A DNA stretch of 38,101 nt from Planctomycetota bacterium (GTDB lineage Bacteria > Planctomycetota > Phycisphaerae > Sedimentisphaerales > Anaerobacaceae): the NCBI GenBank assembly GCA_013349615.1, contig DUZJ01000027.1:1-38101 (forward strand). Direction: 5' to 3'. Each line of letters opens with the position of its first letter. Position 1 is the stretch's first letter. The position numbers were made by a program, and so were the translations under genes. Shown here in pieces: positions 25,389-33,187 of the stretch. Under the pieces are notes generated by a model. It was not told the origin of the DNA. It made no database searches and was given only the letters and a program-made list of their open reading frames with translations.

Positions 25389-27137
25389 ATGAAAGATTTA
25401 TTGATACAAACAGCTAAGCGGACGGGTTTGATTGACGCAGAGCAGTTGGCCAAGTTTCTCGAAGAAAACAGCAGCCGGCAGCGTCTCGATGAGATTTTGC
25501 TTGCCTGTCCTTACTTTACCGAAGACAGGGTTTTGAAGCTCTTTGCCGAGGCCCTGGGCTGTGAATTTCTCTCGGAAATAGCTCCGAAGGCCGTACCCGT
25601 CGAATTTGTTGAAGCTGTTCCGGCCGCGTATGCTCAGCACCATTATCTAATCGGGGTAAAAACTGATGATGGTGAAACGGCCAAACGCGAAGAGGACGAA
25701 CCCTCCGACCATCAAACTGAGCTTTCCGTAGTTTTGTCCAAGCCATTGGATGCAAATGCCCTCGATAACGTCTCGAAAATGACCGGCCTGCCTGTCCGGC
25801 TGGCTATATCCACCCGCGCCGCTATCACATCAGTAATAGATATTGCATACGAGCAGAGGACAACGGTCATCGAGGAGGTGGCTGAAGAGCTGGATTCTCA
25901 GAATATCGACCAGCTTGTTGACGAGGTTGCCGCTTCCGACGACCTGCTTGATGTCGTGAACAGACCGCCGGTCATTAGACTGGTCAATGATATTCTTTTT
26001 CGTGCCTTGCAGTTAAGGGCCAGTGATATTCACGTTCATCCCTACGAGGCAAAGATTCAGATTCGCTACCGTATAGACGGCATTTTGTACGACACGCTGA
26101 GTTTGAACAGAAATGTTCTGCCGTTGGTTATCTCTCGTATCAAGGTCATGGCGGGTATGGACATAGCCGAGCGCCGGCTTCCACAGGACGGCAGATGCAG
26201 CGTTCGTCTCGGCCAGCGGGAGGTCGATTTGCGTATCAGCACTGTGCCGACCAGCTACGGCGAACGCAGCGTCTTACGGCTGCTTGACAAAAGCACCGCC
26301 CTGTTCGGATTGAACGAATTAGGGCTTTCCAGGGACGACTTGAACAAATTCGATTCTTTGCTCACCCACTCGCACGGGGTTATTTTCGTAACGGGACCAA
26401 CCGGCAGCGGAAAAAGCACCACACTTTACGCCTGCCTTAACAGGATTAACTCGGCCGAGAAAAATGTTATGACAATAGAAGACCCCATCGAGTATCAGCT
26501 CGAAGGGATAAGCCAGATGCAGGTTGCTTCAAAAAAGGGTGTAACATTTGCAAACGCTCTGCGGCACGTCCTTCGTCAGGACCCGGACGTTATAATGATA
26601 GGTGAGGTTCGAGACATCGAGACCGCCCGTATGGCGATACAGTCTTCGCTGACAGGTCATTTGGTTTTCAGCACGCTGCACACAAACGACGCGGCCGGGG
26701 CCGTGACCAGGCTTCTGGATTTAGGCCTTGAGCCGTATTTGGTAAGCTCGTCCCTGATTGCCGTAATAGCACAGCGATTAGTGCGAAAGGTCTGCCCGGA
26801 TTGCAGGAAGGCCGTTGAACCGGCCCCTCACGAATTGAGAGAATTAGGCATAGGTTCTTCCGACTTGGCCCGGAACGGCGGGAAATTCTATGTCGGCCAG
26901 GGTTGTGAGAGATGTTTTCAGACCGGTTTTCGAGGCCGAACGGGTGTTTATGAAACTATGCTCATTAATGAAGAAATCCAGAACCTCGTATACAAAAGGG
27001 AAACTGCTGGTACAATAAAGAAGATTGCTCTTGAAGCAGGAATGCAAACTTTGCGAATGGATGGGGCCAGGAAAGTCCTCGCAGGGATAACAACTATCTC
27101 TGAGGTCTTGAGAGTGACGCAGGCCGACATAATGTAA
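25389..27137 (+). CDS. gspE: Type II secretion ATPase GspE
   Basis: A 582-residue hexameric ATPase of the GspE/PilB family, working at the cytoplasmic face to drive pseudopilus assembly. The N1 domain is short; the catalytic core has GPTGSGKSTTLYA (Walker A, about 335), an Asp box in MTIEDPIEYQLEGISQMQVA, Walker B region RQDPDVIMIGEVRDIETA and the His box GHLVFSTLHTNDA. Two Cys pairs (CPDC near 469 and CERC near 507) form the tetracysteine zinc site. The frame is open 14 codons further upstream through a low-complexity repeat, but the family start fits MKDLLIQTAKRTG. It follows gspD in the same direction. Confidence 0.93.
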   Translation: MKDLLIQTAKRTGLIDAEQLAKFLEENSSRQRLDEILLACPYFTEDRVLKLFAEALGCEFLSEIAPKAVPVEFVEAVPAAYAQHHYLIGVKTDDGETAKREEDEPSDHQTELSVVLSKPLDANALDNVSKMTGLPVRLAISTRAAITSVIDIAYEQRTTVIEEVAEELDSQNIDQLVDEVAASDDLLDVVNRPPVIRLVNDILFRALQLRASDIHVHPYEAKIQIRYRIDGILYDTLSLNRNVLPLVISRIKVMAGMDIAERRLPQDGRCSVRLGQREVDLRISTVPTSYGERSVLRLLDKSTALFGLNELGLSRDDLNKFDSLLTHSHGVIFVTGPTGSGKSTTLYACLNRINSAEKNVMTIEDPIEYQLEGISQMQVASKKGVTFANALRHVLRQDPDVIMIGEVRDIETARMAIQSSLTGHLVFSTLHTNDAAGAVTRLLDLGLEPYLVSSSLIAVIAQRLVRKVCPDCRKAVEPAPHELRELGIGSSDLARNGGKFYVGQGCERCFQTGFRGRTGVYETMLINEEIQNLVYKRETAGTIKKIALEAGMQTLRMDGARKVLAGITTISEVLRVTQADIM

Positions 27138-27138
27138 C

Positions 27139-27590
27139 ATTTACAATTTACTATTGTCTATTTACTATTTGATATTTGCTATGGAAATAGGCCACGTTAG
27201 AAATGGATAAAGACGAACTAAAGAAAAGAACAAAAGACTTTGCGCATCGTTGCGTTAAACTCAGTATGGCTTTACCCAAAAGTTATTTGGGCAACTATAT
27301 TAAAGGTCAACTAATCCGATGCTCTACTTCCGTTGCTTCAAACCATCGAGCGGCTGGTATCGCTCAATCGAAAGCCAGTTTCATTTCAAAACTGGGTATT
27401 GTCATAGAAGAGGCGGATGAGGCACACTTCTGGATGGAGTTTGTTATTGATGAGCAGCTACTGAGTAAACAGAAGGTAACACCGCTGCTCGAAGAAGCAA
27501 AGGAATTAGTGGCAATCTTTGTCTCTTCTCGAAAGACAGCAAGGAAAACTGGTTGATAGTAAATTATAAATTGTAAATAGTAAATTAAAA
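27139..27590. mobile_element. Possible insertion unit: four-helix-bundle gene with AT-rich inverted flanks
   Basis: The small gene at 27203-27556 separates gspE from gspF. Its left flank (27139-27178) has repeats of TTTACTATT; its right flank (27555-27590) has AATAGTAAATT-type repeats, the inverse. Taking out the whole unit would leave gspF almost directly after the gspE stop. No transposase is encoded, so the mobile nature is an inference. Confidence 0.4.
27203..27556 (+). CDS. Four-helix-bundle protein (23S rRNA intervening-sequence family)
   Basis: A 117-residue all-alpha protein matching the family first noted in intervening sequences of 23S rRNA genes and related to Avd of diversity-generating retroelements. 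Typical segments are FAHRCVKLSMALPKSY, GQLIRCSTSVASNHRAAG and FISKLGIVIEEADEAHFWME. The family forms pentameric bundles that may bind nucleic acid; the cellular role is not established. Here it lies between gspE and gspF, has no evident role in secretion, and is flanked by inverted AT-rich repeats. No rRNA or reverse transcriptase is in the window. There is no strong ribosome site. Confidence 0.82.
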   Translation: MDKDELKKRTKDFAHRCVKLSMALPKSYLGNYIKGQLIRCSTSVASNHRAAGIAQSKASFISKLGIVIEEADEAHFWMEFVIDEQLLSKQKVTPLLEEAKELVAIFVSSRKTARKTG

Positions 27591-28808
27591 ATGCCCAGAT
27601 ACCACTATATAGCGATAGCAGCGGACGGCAAAAAAATCAAAGGTACGATTATGGCTGAAAGTCCGTACGCCGCGCGAAAACAGTTGAGAGTACGCAGTGT
27701 CCATCCTTCGTCAATCGCTGAGGTCGGCACCGGCGCCGAGGGTAAAACCGCGCTATTTTCGATTTTCGCCAGAGCCGGCAAGACCCAGTTAATCGATTTT
27801 ACCAAGCAGATGGCCACGCTGCTTAATTCGGGTATTAAACTGACCGAAGCGCTTTCGGTCCTTACTTTACAAGTCTCCGATGTGCGATTCAAAAACGCCA
27901 TTAGCGATATTCGCGACCGCGTCGTTACAGGTGAGTCATTTGCCGATGCTTTGAAGGAATACAGCGATTATTTTGACGTCATTTATGTAAGTATGGTGCG
28001 CGTAGGTGAGGTTACCGGCTCTTTGGGAAAGAGCCTGTCGACCATCTCCGGTTTTATGGAAAAACGCCAGCGGGTCGAATCGAAGGTGATTACAGCGATG
28101 ATATATCCCATTGTTCTACTTTTATTTTGCCTTGCAGCCATTCTGATTTTGACAACCGCCGTCATTCCCAAGATAGGCGAGCAGATCGCCAGGGCAGGGC
28201 AGGAATTGCCGTGGATTACCAATCAATTGATGAACGTCAGTTATGTGCTGACCACCTGGCGGCTGCTGGTGGTTATTGCGGCGGTATTTGGTTTCGTTGT
28301 AGCTCTCAGGAGGTTTCTCAAGACCGAGCGGGGTGCATATTTGCGCGACAAACTTTTGCTGTCTTTGCCGTTGTTTGGTCCTCTCATAAAACAGCGTGTT
28401 GTTTCTCGTTTTGCCTCTACGCTTTCGACGCTTCTTGGTTCCGGTCTTGCTATGGCTGAGTCTCTTCGCGTTGTGGCCTCAGTTACCGGCAACAGTCTTA
28501 TGAAAAGAGCCATTCAGCAATCGCGTGAGAGGATCCTTGCCGGCGCCGATATTGCGACGCCCCTCAGGGACAGCGGAGTTATCGACCCTGCTATCGCCCA
28601 CATGGTTGCCGTTGGAGAAAAAAGCGGTGAGCTGGAGACGATGCTCAAAAATATCAGCGAAAACCTCGAGGCCTCAACCGACGTAGTTATTGAGAGATTG
28701 AGCGCCGCGGTCGAACCGCTTATTATAATTGTTATGGCCGGGATAGTTGGGACAATTGCTTATGCTACGATATTGCCAATTTTGAAAATTTCATCGGTAA
28801 GTTTTTGA
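27591..28808 (+). CDS. gspF: Type II secretion inner-membrane platform protein GspF
   Basis: A 405-residue polytopic protein of the GspF/PilC family. The N-terminus (YHYIAIAADGKKIKGTI, AESPYAARKQLR) is the usual entry strand motif. Two helical GspF domains follow (FTKQMATLLNSGIKLTEAL and VVSRFASTLSTLLGSGLAMA), each ending in a conserved gly/glu turn (VRVGEVTGSLGKSL, VAVGEKSGELETML). Three membrane segments are visible (IYPIVLLLFCLAAILILTTA, LLVVIAAVFGFVVAL, IIIVMAGIVGTIAYATIL). Length is normal for the family. It couples the GspE motor to the pseudopilus. Confidence 0.94.
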   Translation: MPRYHYIAIAADGKKIKGTIMAESPYAARKQLRVRSVHPSSIAEVGTGAEGKTALFSIFARAGKTQLIDFTKQMATLLNSGIKLTEALSVLTLQVSDVRFKNAISDIRDRVVTGESFADALKEYSDYFDVIYVSMVRVGEVTGSLGKSLSTISGFMEKRQRVESKVITAMIYPIVLLLFCLAAILILTTAVIPKIGEQIARAGQELPWITNQLMNVSYVLTTWRLLVVIAAVFGFVVALRRFLKTERGAYLRDKLLLSLPLFGPLIKQRVVSRFASTLSTLLGSGLAMAESLRVVASVTGNSLMKRAIQQSRERILAGADIATPLRDSGVIDPAIAHMVAVGEKSGELETMLKNISENLEASTDVVIERLSAAVEPLIIIVMAGIVGTIAYATILPILKISSVSF

Positions 28809-28859
28809 GTGACTTTTTTAGGAGTTTGAAGATAAATGAAAAAGAGAAGAAGGAAACAA

Positions 28860-29348
28860 ATGCGAAAAGGTTTTACCCCGTTAGAAGTCCCCGCTGTGGC
28901 TGGGACATCCGGGCGGTTAAGAGGATTACTTCTAACGGGTTTTACGATGGTCGAGCTTATGGCCGTGCTGATTATCCTTGGCTTGCTTGCCACCGTGCTC
29001 GTCCGTAATTTCATGGGCCAGACTGATAAAGCTCGTGTTATAATCACCAAGGCCAACCTGAAGATTCTTCACGCGGCCGTTATGCAGTTCAAGATGGACA
29101 CCGGCCGGTTCCCAACCGAAGAAGAAGGACTTTTGGCTCTTATTGAGCAGCCGAGTGATATTGAAAATTACGAGCCGGGCGGATATCTGGAAACCACTGA
29201 AATTACGAAAGACGGCTGGAAACGAGATTTCTATTTTGAACTCTATCCCGAGAGCGGCAAGGCCTTCGTAATCATAAGTTGGGGTGCCGACGGGGAAGAG
29301 GGCGGTGAAGACTATGATGCCGACCTTAAAAGCACAGACCCGGATTGA
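28860..29348 (+). CDS. gspG: Major pseudopilin GspG with an insertion in its leader
   Basis: A 162-residue class III-signal pseudopilin. The body is typical of GspG: FTMVELMAVLIILGLLATVL helix, a FPTEEEGLLALIEQP segment, GGYLE, DGWKRDFYFELYPESG, and calcium-site-like WGADGEEGGEDYDAD near the end. AAGGA lies 5 nt before the ATG at 28860; an in-frame ATG at 28836 is less likely. The N-terminus reads MRKGFTPLEV, then a 23-codon insert, then TGFTMVEL. Two potential prepilin peptidase sites (G4/F5 and G27/F28) are present, both with Glu at +5; only the second is followed by the hydrophobic helix. Confidence 0.93.
   Translation: MRKGFTPLEVPAVAGTSGRLRGLLLTGFTMVELMAVLIILGLLATVLVRNFMGQTDKARVIITKANLKILHAAVMQFKMDTGRFPTEEEGLLALIEQPSDIENYEPGGYLETTEITKDGWKRDFYFELYPESGKAFVIISWGADGEEGGEDYDADLKSTDPD
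28869..28945. repeat. In-frame palindromic element, copy C, with 8-bp direct repeats
   Basis: Arms CCCGTTAGAAGT (28877-28888) and ACTTCTAACGGG (28928-28939) form a 12-bp inverted repeat. The element is bounded by the direct repeat GGTTTTAC at 28869-28876 and 28938-28945, which is the DNA for the GFT prepilin motif. The distance between the repeats is 69 bp, exactly 23 codons. Confidence 0.85.
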
Positions 29349-29355
29349 TGCGTAT

Positions 29356-30015
29356 ATGCGAAAATGCGTAAAGGTGGCACGGCCATCTTGGCCGTGCTTT
29401 CACGGGCGCCAAGCCCGTGCCACTGTGCGCGACTGCACAAGTGTGTCGGCTCATACGTGCGTTCACGCATCCGTCCATTCGCACGCTCGCGCGTTTACGC
29501 TGATAGAGATGGTGGTCGTGATTTTGGTACTTTCGCTGTTTGTAATCCTGACGATGATGAATCTTTTCGGATTGCTTAGAAAGAATACGTTTAAGGTACA
29601 GGCCCGGCAGTTTGTCTCGACAATGCAAATGGCCGCGTCCGCCGCCGCCGAGAGCGAAAGGAGATACGAAGTTATCATTGACCTGACAGAGCAGTGCTAT
29701 ACCCTTCGCCAGATAACTTCTCCTGACCTGTCGCAGGTCCTCGAAGAAGAGATTATCGTTACAAATGACTTTGGAGCTAATTGCCAGGTTTTCTATGTTT
29801 TGTTCGACGATTTGATGGAAACCGACGAAGACCATCAGGTAGCCAAATTTCGCGCAGGTCACGCCGGCTGGCAATACGGCGGGAAAATCGTTCTGCTCGA
29901 TGAGATGGAGCAGCCATATTCGGTTGTTGTCAGTCGAATGAGCAGGGTTGTCACGCTAAAAAAAGGTGATGTTGAATTTATGCTGCCGAAGGCCAAAGAT
30001 GAAGTGCTGTTCTAA
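29356..30015 (+). CDS. gspH: Minor pseudopilin GspH-like with a long leader
   Basis: A 219-residue pseudopilin if it starts at the ATG at 29356; the frame also opens upstream inside gspG. The prepilin motif is ARAFTLIEMVVVILVLSLFV, with Ala instead of the usual Gly before the cleaved Phe47 and Glu at +5. The leader is 46 residues (usually 6-25) because a REP-like element occupies 29374-29423 and a low-complexity His/Ser/Val run follows. The rest (FKVQARQFVSTMQMAASAAA, then a beta-rich globular domain) fits GspH/FimT. Assignment rests on fold cues and order between gspG and the next pseudopilins. Confidence 0.72.
   Translation: MRKCVKVARPSWPCFHGRQARATVRDCTSVSAHTCVHASVHSHARAFTLIEMVVVILVLSLFVILTMMNLFGLLRKNTFKVQARQFVSTMQMAASAAAESERRYEVIIDLTEQCYTLRQITSPDLSQVLEEEIIVTNDFGANCQVFYVLFDDLMETDEDHQVAKFRAGHAGWQYGGKIVLLDEMEQPYSVVVSRMSRVVTLKKGDVEFMLPKAKDEVLF
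29374..29423. repeat. REP-like double-hairpin element, copy 2, within a coding leader
   Basis: GCACGGCC/GGCCGTGC (29377-29397) and CACGGGC/GCCCGTG (29401-29419) are two hairpins enclosed by GTGGCACGG and CCGTGCCAC. It is the reverse complement of the element at 13145-13195 with small loop differences. Within the GspH-like frame it is translated to VARPSWPCFHGRQARAT. Confidence 0.78.
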
Positions 30016-30898
30016 AAAAATTCCGTTATCTGCTCCCGGCAAAAAAGCGGACCGTGACAGCGTACAGCGAACGGAAAAACTAAATGCTAAACGCTATACG
30101 CTATACGCCAAAGGCGCTTTTAGCCTCGTAGAAGTTGTAGCTGCCCTGGTTATACTTGCCTTTGTCAGCAGCAGTGTGCTGGTTGTTTTCAACCGGTATA
30201 TGGCATCCGCGGCAGATTCGATGTTGCGTATGCAGGCCTTTGAAGTTGCACGTGCGAATATGGAGGAGCTCCTTACCCTGGATTCAGTGGCAGAGTCCGT
30301 TGAGTACGGCTATAGCGAGAGGTATCCCGACATCGAATGGCAAACGGCTGTTGAGACGTTTTACGAGCCGTTAACCTCGAGAATGTGGATTCAGGCGATT
30401 TGCTCTACCGAGTATACCGACTCGGAAAACGAAGTGCAGACGGTGGAGCTAACGCACTGGCTGACCGATGTGACAAAGTCGCAGTTGCTTCAAATTCTTG
30501 AGCAGCAGCAGGACGAAATAGAGCAGTTGGCCGGCCAGGTTATCGAAACGCTGGAGGAAGCTGCCGAATACGCCGGCGTCGACCAGCAAACTATCCAGCA
30601 GTGGATAGAGAATGGTATGCTCTTGACCGAAGAGGGCTCTTTCCCTAAAGGTCAGCTTAGTCTGTATATGAACAGCAATGGGATGCCGACCGCCGAGGAC
30701 AGGGTGCTACAGGCAAAGGCTGATGCTGAAATAGTAAAGAAGGCAAAGGAGCAAGCTGCGCAGGATAAACCGAGTGAACAGGATAAACCACGCCAGACCG
30801 ACAAGCCTCGTGAGGAGCTGATACAGGGATACACCATGAAAGAGCTTGAAGCAATGTCTCTCGAGGAACTAATCAAAATATTGTTTGGAAACCAGTAA
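29999..30898 (+). CDS. Minor pseudopilin, GspI-like, with a helical C-terminal extension
   Basis: A 299-residue protein; the start at 29999 overlaps the end of gspH and a GTG at 29966 is an alternative. The class III signal is GAFSLVEVVAALVILAFVSS with Ala40 before Phe41 and Glu at +5, after a 40-residue leader containing the ATACG-type repeat (30086-30104). The first 130 residues of the mature part fit GspI. From about residue 160 there is a Gln/Glu-rich helical region (LLQILEQQQDEIEQLAGQVI), then a Lys/Asp/Pro-rich stretch and EELIKILFGNQ. GspI is normally about 120-130 residues, so the extension is lineage-specific. Confidence 0.6.
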   Translation: MKCCSKKIPLSAPGKKADRDSVQRTEKLNAKRYTLYAKGAFSLVEVVAALVILAFVSSSVLVVFNRYMASAADSMLRMQAFEVARANMEELLTLDSVAESVEYGYSERYPDIEWQTAVETFYEPLTSRMWIQAICSTEYTDSENEVQTVELTHWLTDVTKSQLLQILEQQQDEIEQLAGQVIETLEEAAEYAGVDQQTIQQWIENGMLLTEEGSFPKGQLSLYMNSNGMPTAEDRVLQAKADAEIVKKAKEQAAQDKPSEQDKPRQTDKPREELIQGYTMKELEAMSLEELIKILFGNQ

Positions 30899-30911
30899 GA
30901 ATTTTGACGAT

Positions 30912-31814
30912 ATGTTAAATATTATGAAAAGAGCTTCTAACACATCTACGGGCCCACGGGGCTTTTCGTTGGCCGAGGTGCTCGCAGCCCTGGTGATAGC
31001 AGCGATGGTTTTGGTTACGGTGCTGGGCATCTATAGCCGGGCTGAAAGCTGTTCTGCTGCAATCACCCGCAGACTTGACAACTCCCGAATGCCCTCTGAG
31101 GTCCTGCAGCGCATCGCCGAAGACCTCGACAGAATAATTATCTCCGACACCACTACAAAAATTACCTTCAAAAATAAATTTGAAAATGGTTTCCCAACCG
31201 CACAATTAGCAATTCTAAAAACTATCGTCGACGCTCGGAGTAAGTCGAAGATGGTTGAACATATCATTTGGCAGACCAACTACGATTATGACACCGACGG
31301 CCTTGTTTTATACCGGCAGCGAATCAGCGAGATTGGATTACTCGAAGATAAACTGCTCGATGAAGGCAGAGAAAGCTGGGAACAAGGGCTTTTTGTGCCG
31401 ATTTGTACCGGTGTTACTTTCTTTAAGATTCAGGCAGTCAAGGACGGAGAGCCTGTGGATAAATGGAGCGGCCAAGTGCCTCCCGGCATCGAGGTAACTA
31501 TCTCTTTTGCTGAGCCTTTTAAGACATTAGACAATACTCTGGATGTGCCTGATGAGCAAAAATGTACGCGAGTCATAGCTATTGACAGGGCCAGGAAACT
31601 CAAATTCAAAATCGCACCAAAAGAACAGGAGAAAAGCAAAACAATCAGCGAGCTTCCCGGAATATTAGAAACGCCAGACGAAACAATGAGCAATCCTCCC
31701 GGAACTTCGGAACCGAAAAGCGGAACAATGGGCAGTCCTCCGGGAAGATTACAACCGAAAAGCGGGACAATGAGCAATCTTCCCGGAAGATTAAAAACGA
31801 AACGCGAAAAATGA
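30912..31814 (+). CDS. Minor pseudopilin, GspJ-like, with C-terminal repeats
   Basis: A 300-residue pseudopilin. The prepilin signal is GPRGFSLAEVLAALVIAAMV with Gly17 before Phe and Glu at +5 (leader 17 residues from ATG 30912, or 13 from ATG 30924; a TTG at 30885 is also open). The body has ITRRLDNSRMPSEVLQRIAE and a beta-rich domain with a TGVTFFKIQAV strand, as in GspJ. The last 55 residues are four 14-residue Pro/Ser/Gly-rich repeats. The TGA overlaps the gspK ATG (ATGA), so the two are translationally coupled, the usual J-K order. Confidence 0.68.
   Translation: MLNIMKRASNTSTGPRGFSLAEVLAALVIAAMVLVTVLGIYSRAESCSAAITRRLDNSRMPSEVLQRIAEDLDRIIISDTTTKITFKNKFENGFPTAQLAILKTIVDARSKSKMVEHIIWQTNYDYDTDGLVLYRQRISEIGLLEDKLLDEGRESWEQGLFVPICTGVTFFKIQAVKDGEPVDKWSGQVPPGIEVTISFAEPFKTLDNTLDVPDEQKCTRVIAIDRARKLKFKIAPKEQEKSKTISELPGILETPDETMSNPPGTSEPKSGTMGSPPGRLQPKSGTMSNLPGRLKTKREK
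31641..31808 (+). repeat. Four 42-bp tandem repeats at the end of the gspJ-like gene
   Basis: Units begin at 31641, 31683, 31725 and 31767, each starting ACAATS and encoding variants of SNPPGTSEPKSGTM. The period is in frame. The last unit runs into KREK and the stop. Confidence 0.75.
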
Positions 31815-33154
31815 GAAGTCAGATACAATACGTCCGACCCGGCATTGCGCTTTTGGTAACATTGGTGCTGTTGGTTGTGCTTTCGACACTGATGTTTACA
31901 CTGAGCACCCGTATGTCTGCCCAGCGTCACCGTGACCACTATATCATAGATTATCAGGCGGCCCGCTACGCCTGTGACTCGGCAGTCAAATACGCCCTTG
32001 CCACTTTGGACGATATGAACACGCCGCGATTGATTGAACGGCCGAACGAGCCGGATTTTTCCGATTTGTTTATGCTTGGCGAAGAGCAATACAGAGAGTA
32101 TTTGACCGAGTGGTCTGCGCAAAAAGAGGCCGACAGATTAGCCGGCGAGGACACAGGCAGCACAAGGGAAAAAAGAACTTCAATGGATTCGAGACGAAGC
32201 TCGTCGGCCCCTGCAGGCTCAGAGCCGAACGATGTTAATGACTTTAATGATATTAGTAGTACCGGTTATGCCGGCACTTTGGACGACTCTAACGACCCTA
32301 ATTCCTGGGTAGTGCCTGGCCCGTATGGCCCACGCTGGCCGTTTATAAGCAAGCCGATTGAGTTTGAGGTCGGCTCTGCAAAAGTTCGGATTGAAATTGA
32401 AGACGAAAATGCAAAATACCCCATCGGCTGGGCGATAATGGACGATAAAAAGGTCCGGAGGGAAGCTACGGCAGGATTCGAAACTTTCTGCGAATGGATG
32501 GAAGTCAATGAGGTCCAGATTGATTCGCTAAAAGACCAGCTAAAGCAGATAAGTGAGATAAAACCCTTCAAGATTGAGTTCAAACCGGTAAGCCGGCTTG
32601 AAAGAAAGTTAGTAAAAACTCCGGTAACAAGCGCTACCAGACGCAGCAGAGTCAGAAGCCCACGAATGCAGACTGTCAGGACGACTGAATCTGTTGCTCA
32701 ACAGGTTGCAAAACAGAGCGCTGATTTTGCGAAACTCTGTCACAGCTCATTGATTGATACGGAGCCGCTTGCCAGGCCAACTATAATCAGCGAAAGCAGA
32801 AAAGAATCGGCCCTGAAATATATGGGAATGTGGGCTTCGATGAAGGTCAACATAAATTCCGCGCCGCGTCATGTATTGGAGACGGCTTTTATTTTCGGAG
32901 GCGACGCAGACAAAATAGCAGAAGAAATCATACAGCGAAGACGCATAAAGCCTTTTACAAATATGGAGGATTTAAAGCAGGAGCTGTTTAGGTATTCGAC
33001 TTCGATTGAAAAGTGTGAAAAATATATCACAACTGCCAGCAGGATTTTCACTATTAAAATAACCGCCGTAAGTGGAGTCGCAAAGGCGTCTGCCGTTATA
33101 GGAATAATGAAAGATGGCAAGAAAATACAGCGAATCGCCGTAATCTCCAGCTAA
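31811..33154 (+). CDS. gspK: Minor pseudopilin GspK
   Basis: A 447-residue GspK-like protein, which caps the pseudopilus tip with I and J. The N-terminal hydrophobic helix is GIALLVTLVLLVVLSTLMFT; this subunit normally lacks Glu at +5, and here that position is also not Glu. YQAARYACDSAVKYALATL follows. An acidic and Asn/Asp-rich loop occupies about residues 110-165. Near the C-terminus KVNINSAPRHVLETAF matches the helix-hairpin-helix region of GspK, with a second copy around RRIKPFTNMEDLKQEL. It overlaps the J-like gene by ATGA. Confidence 0.82.
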   Translation: MRSQIQYVRPGIALLVTLVLLVVLSTLMFTLSTRMSAQRHRDHYIIDYQAARYACDSAVKYALATLDDMNTPRLIERPNEPDFSDLFMLGEEQYREYLTEWSAQKEADRLAGEDTGSTREKRTSMDSRRSSSAPAGSEPNDVNDFNDISSTGYAGTLDDSNDPNSWVVPGPYGPRWPFISKPIEFEVGSAKVRIEIEDENAKYPIGWAIMDDKKVRREATAGFETFCEWMEVNEVQIDSLKDQLKQISEIKPFKIEFKPVSRLERKLVKTPVTSATRRSRVRSPRMQTVRTTESVAQQVAKQSADFAKLCHSSLIDTEPLARPTIISESRKESALKYMGMWASMKVNINSAPRHVLETAFIFGGDADKIAEEIIQRRRIKPFTNMEDLKQELFRYSTSIEKCEKYITTASRIFTIKITAVSGVAKASAVIGIMKDGKKIQRIAVISS

Positions 33155-33187
33155 GTATTCGTTGTCTGTAATGCGTGCGGTATATAG

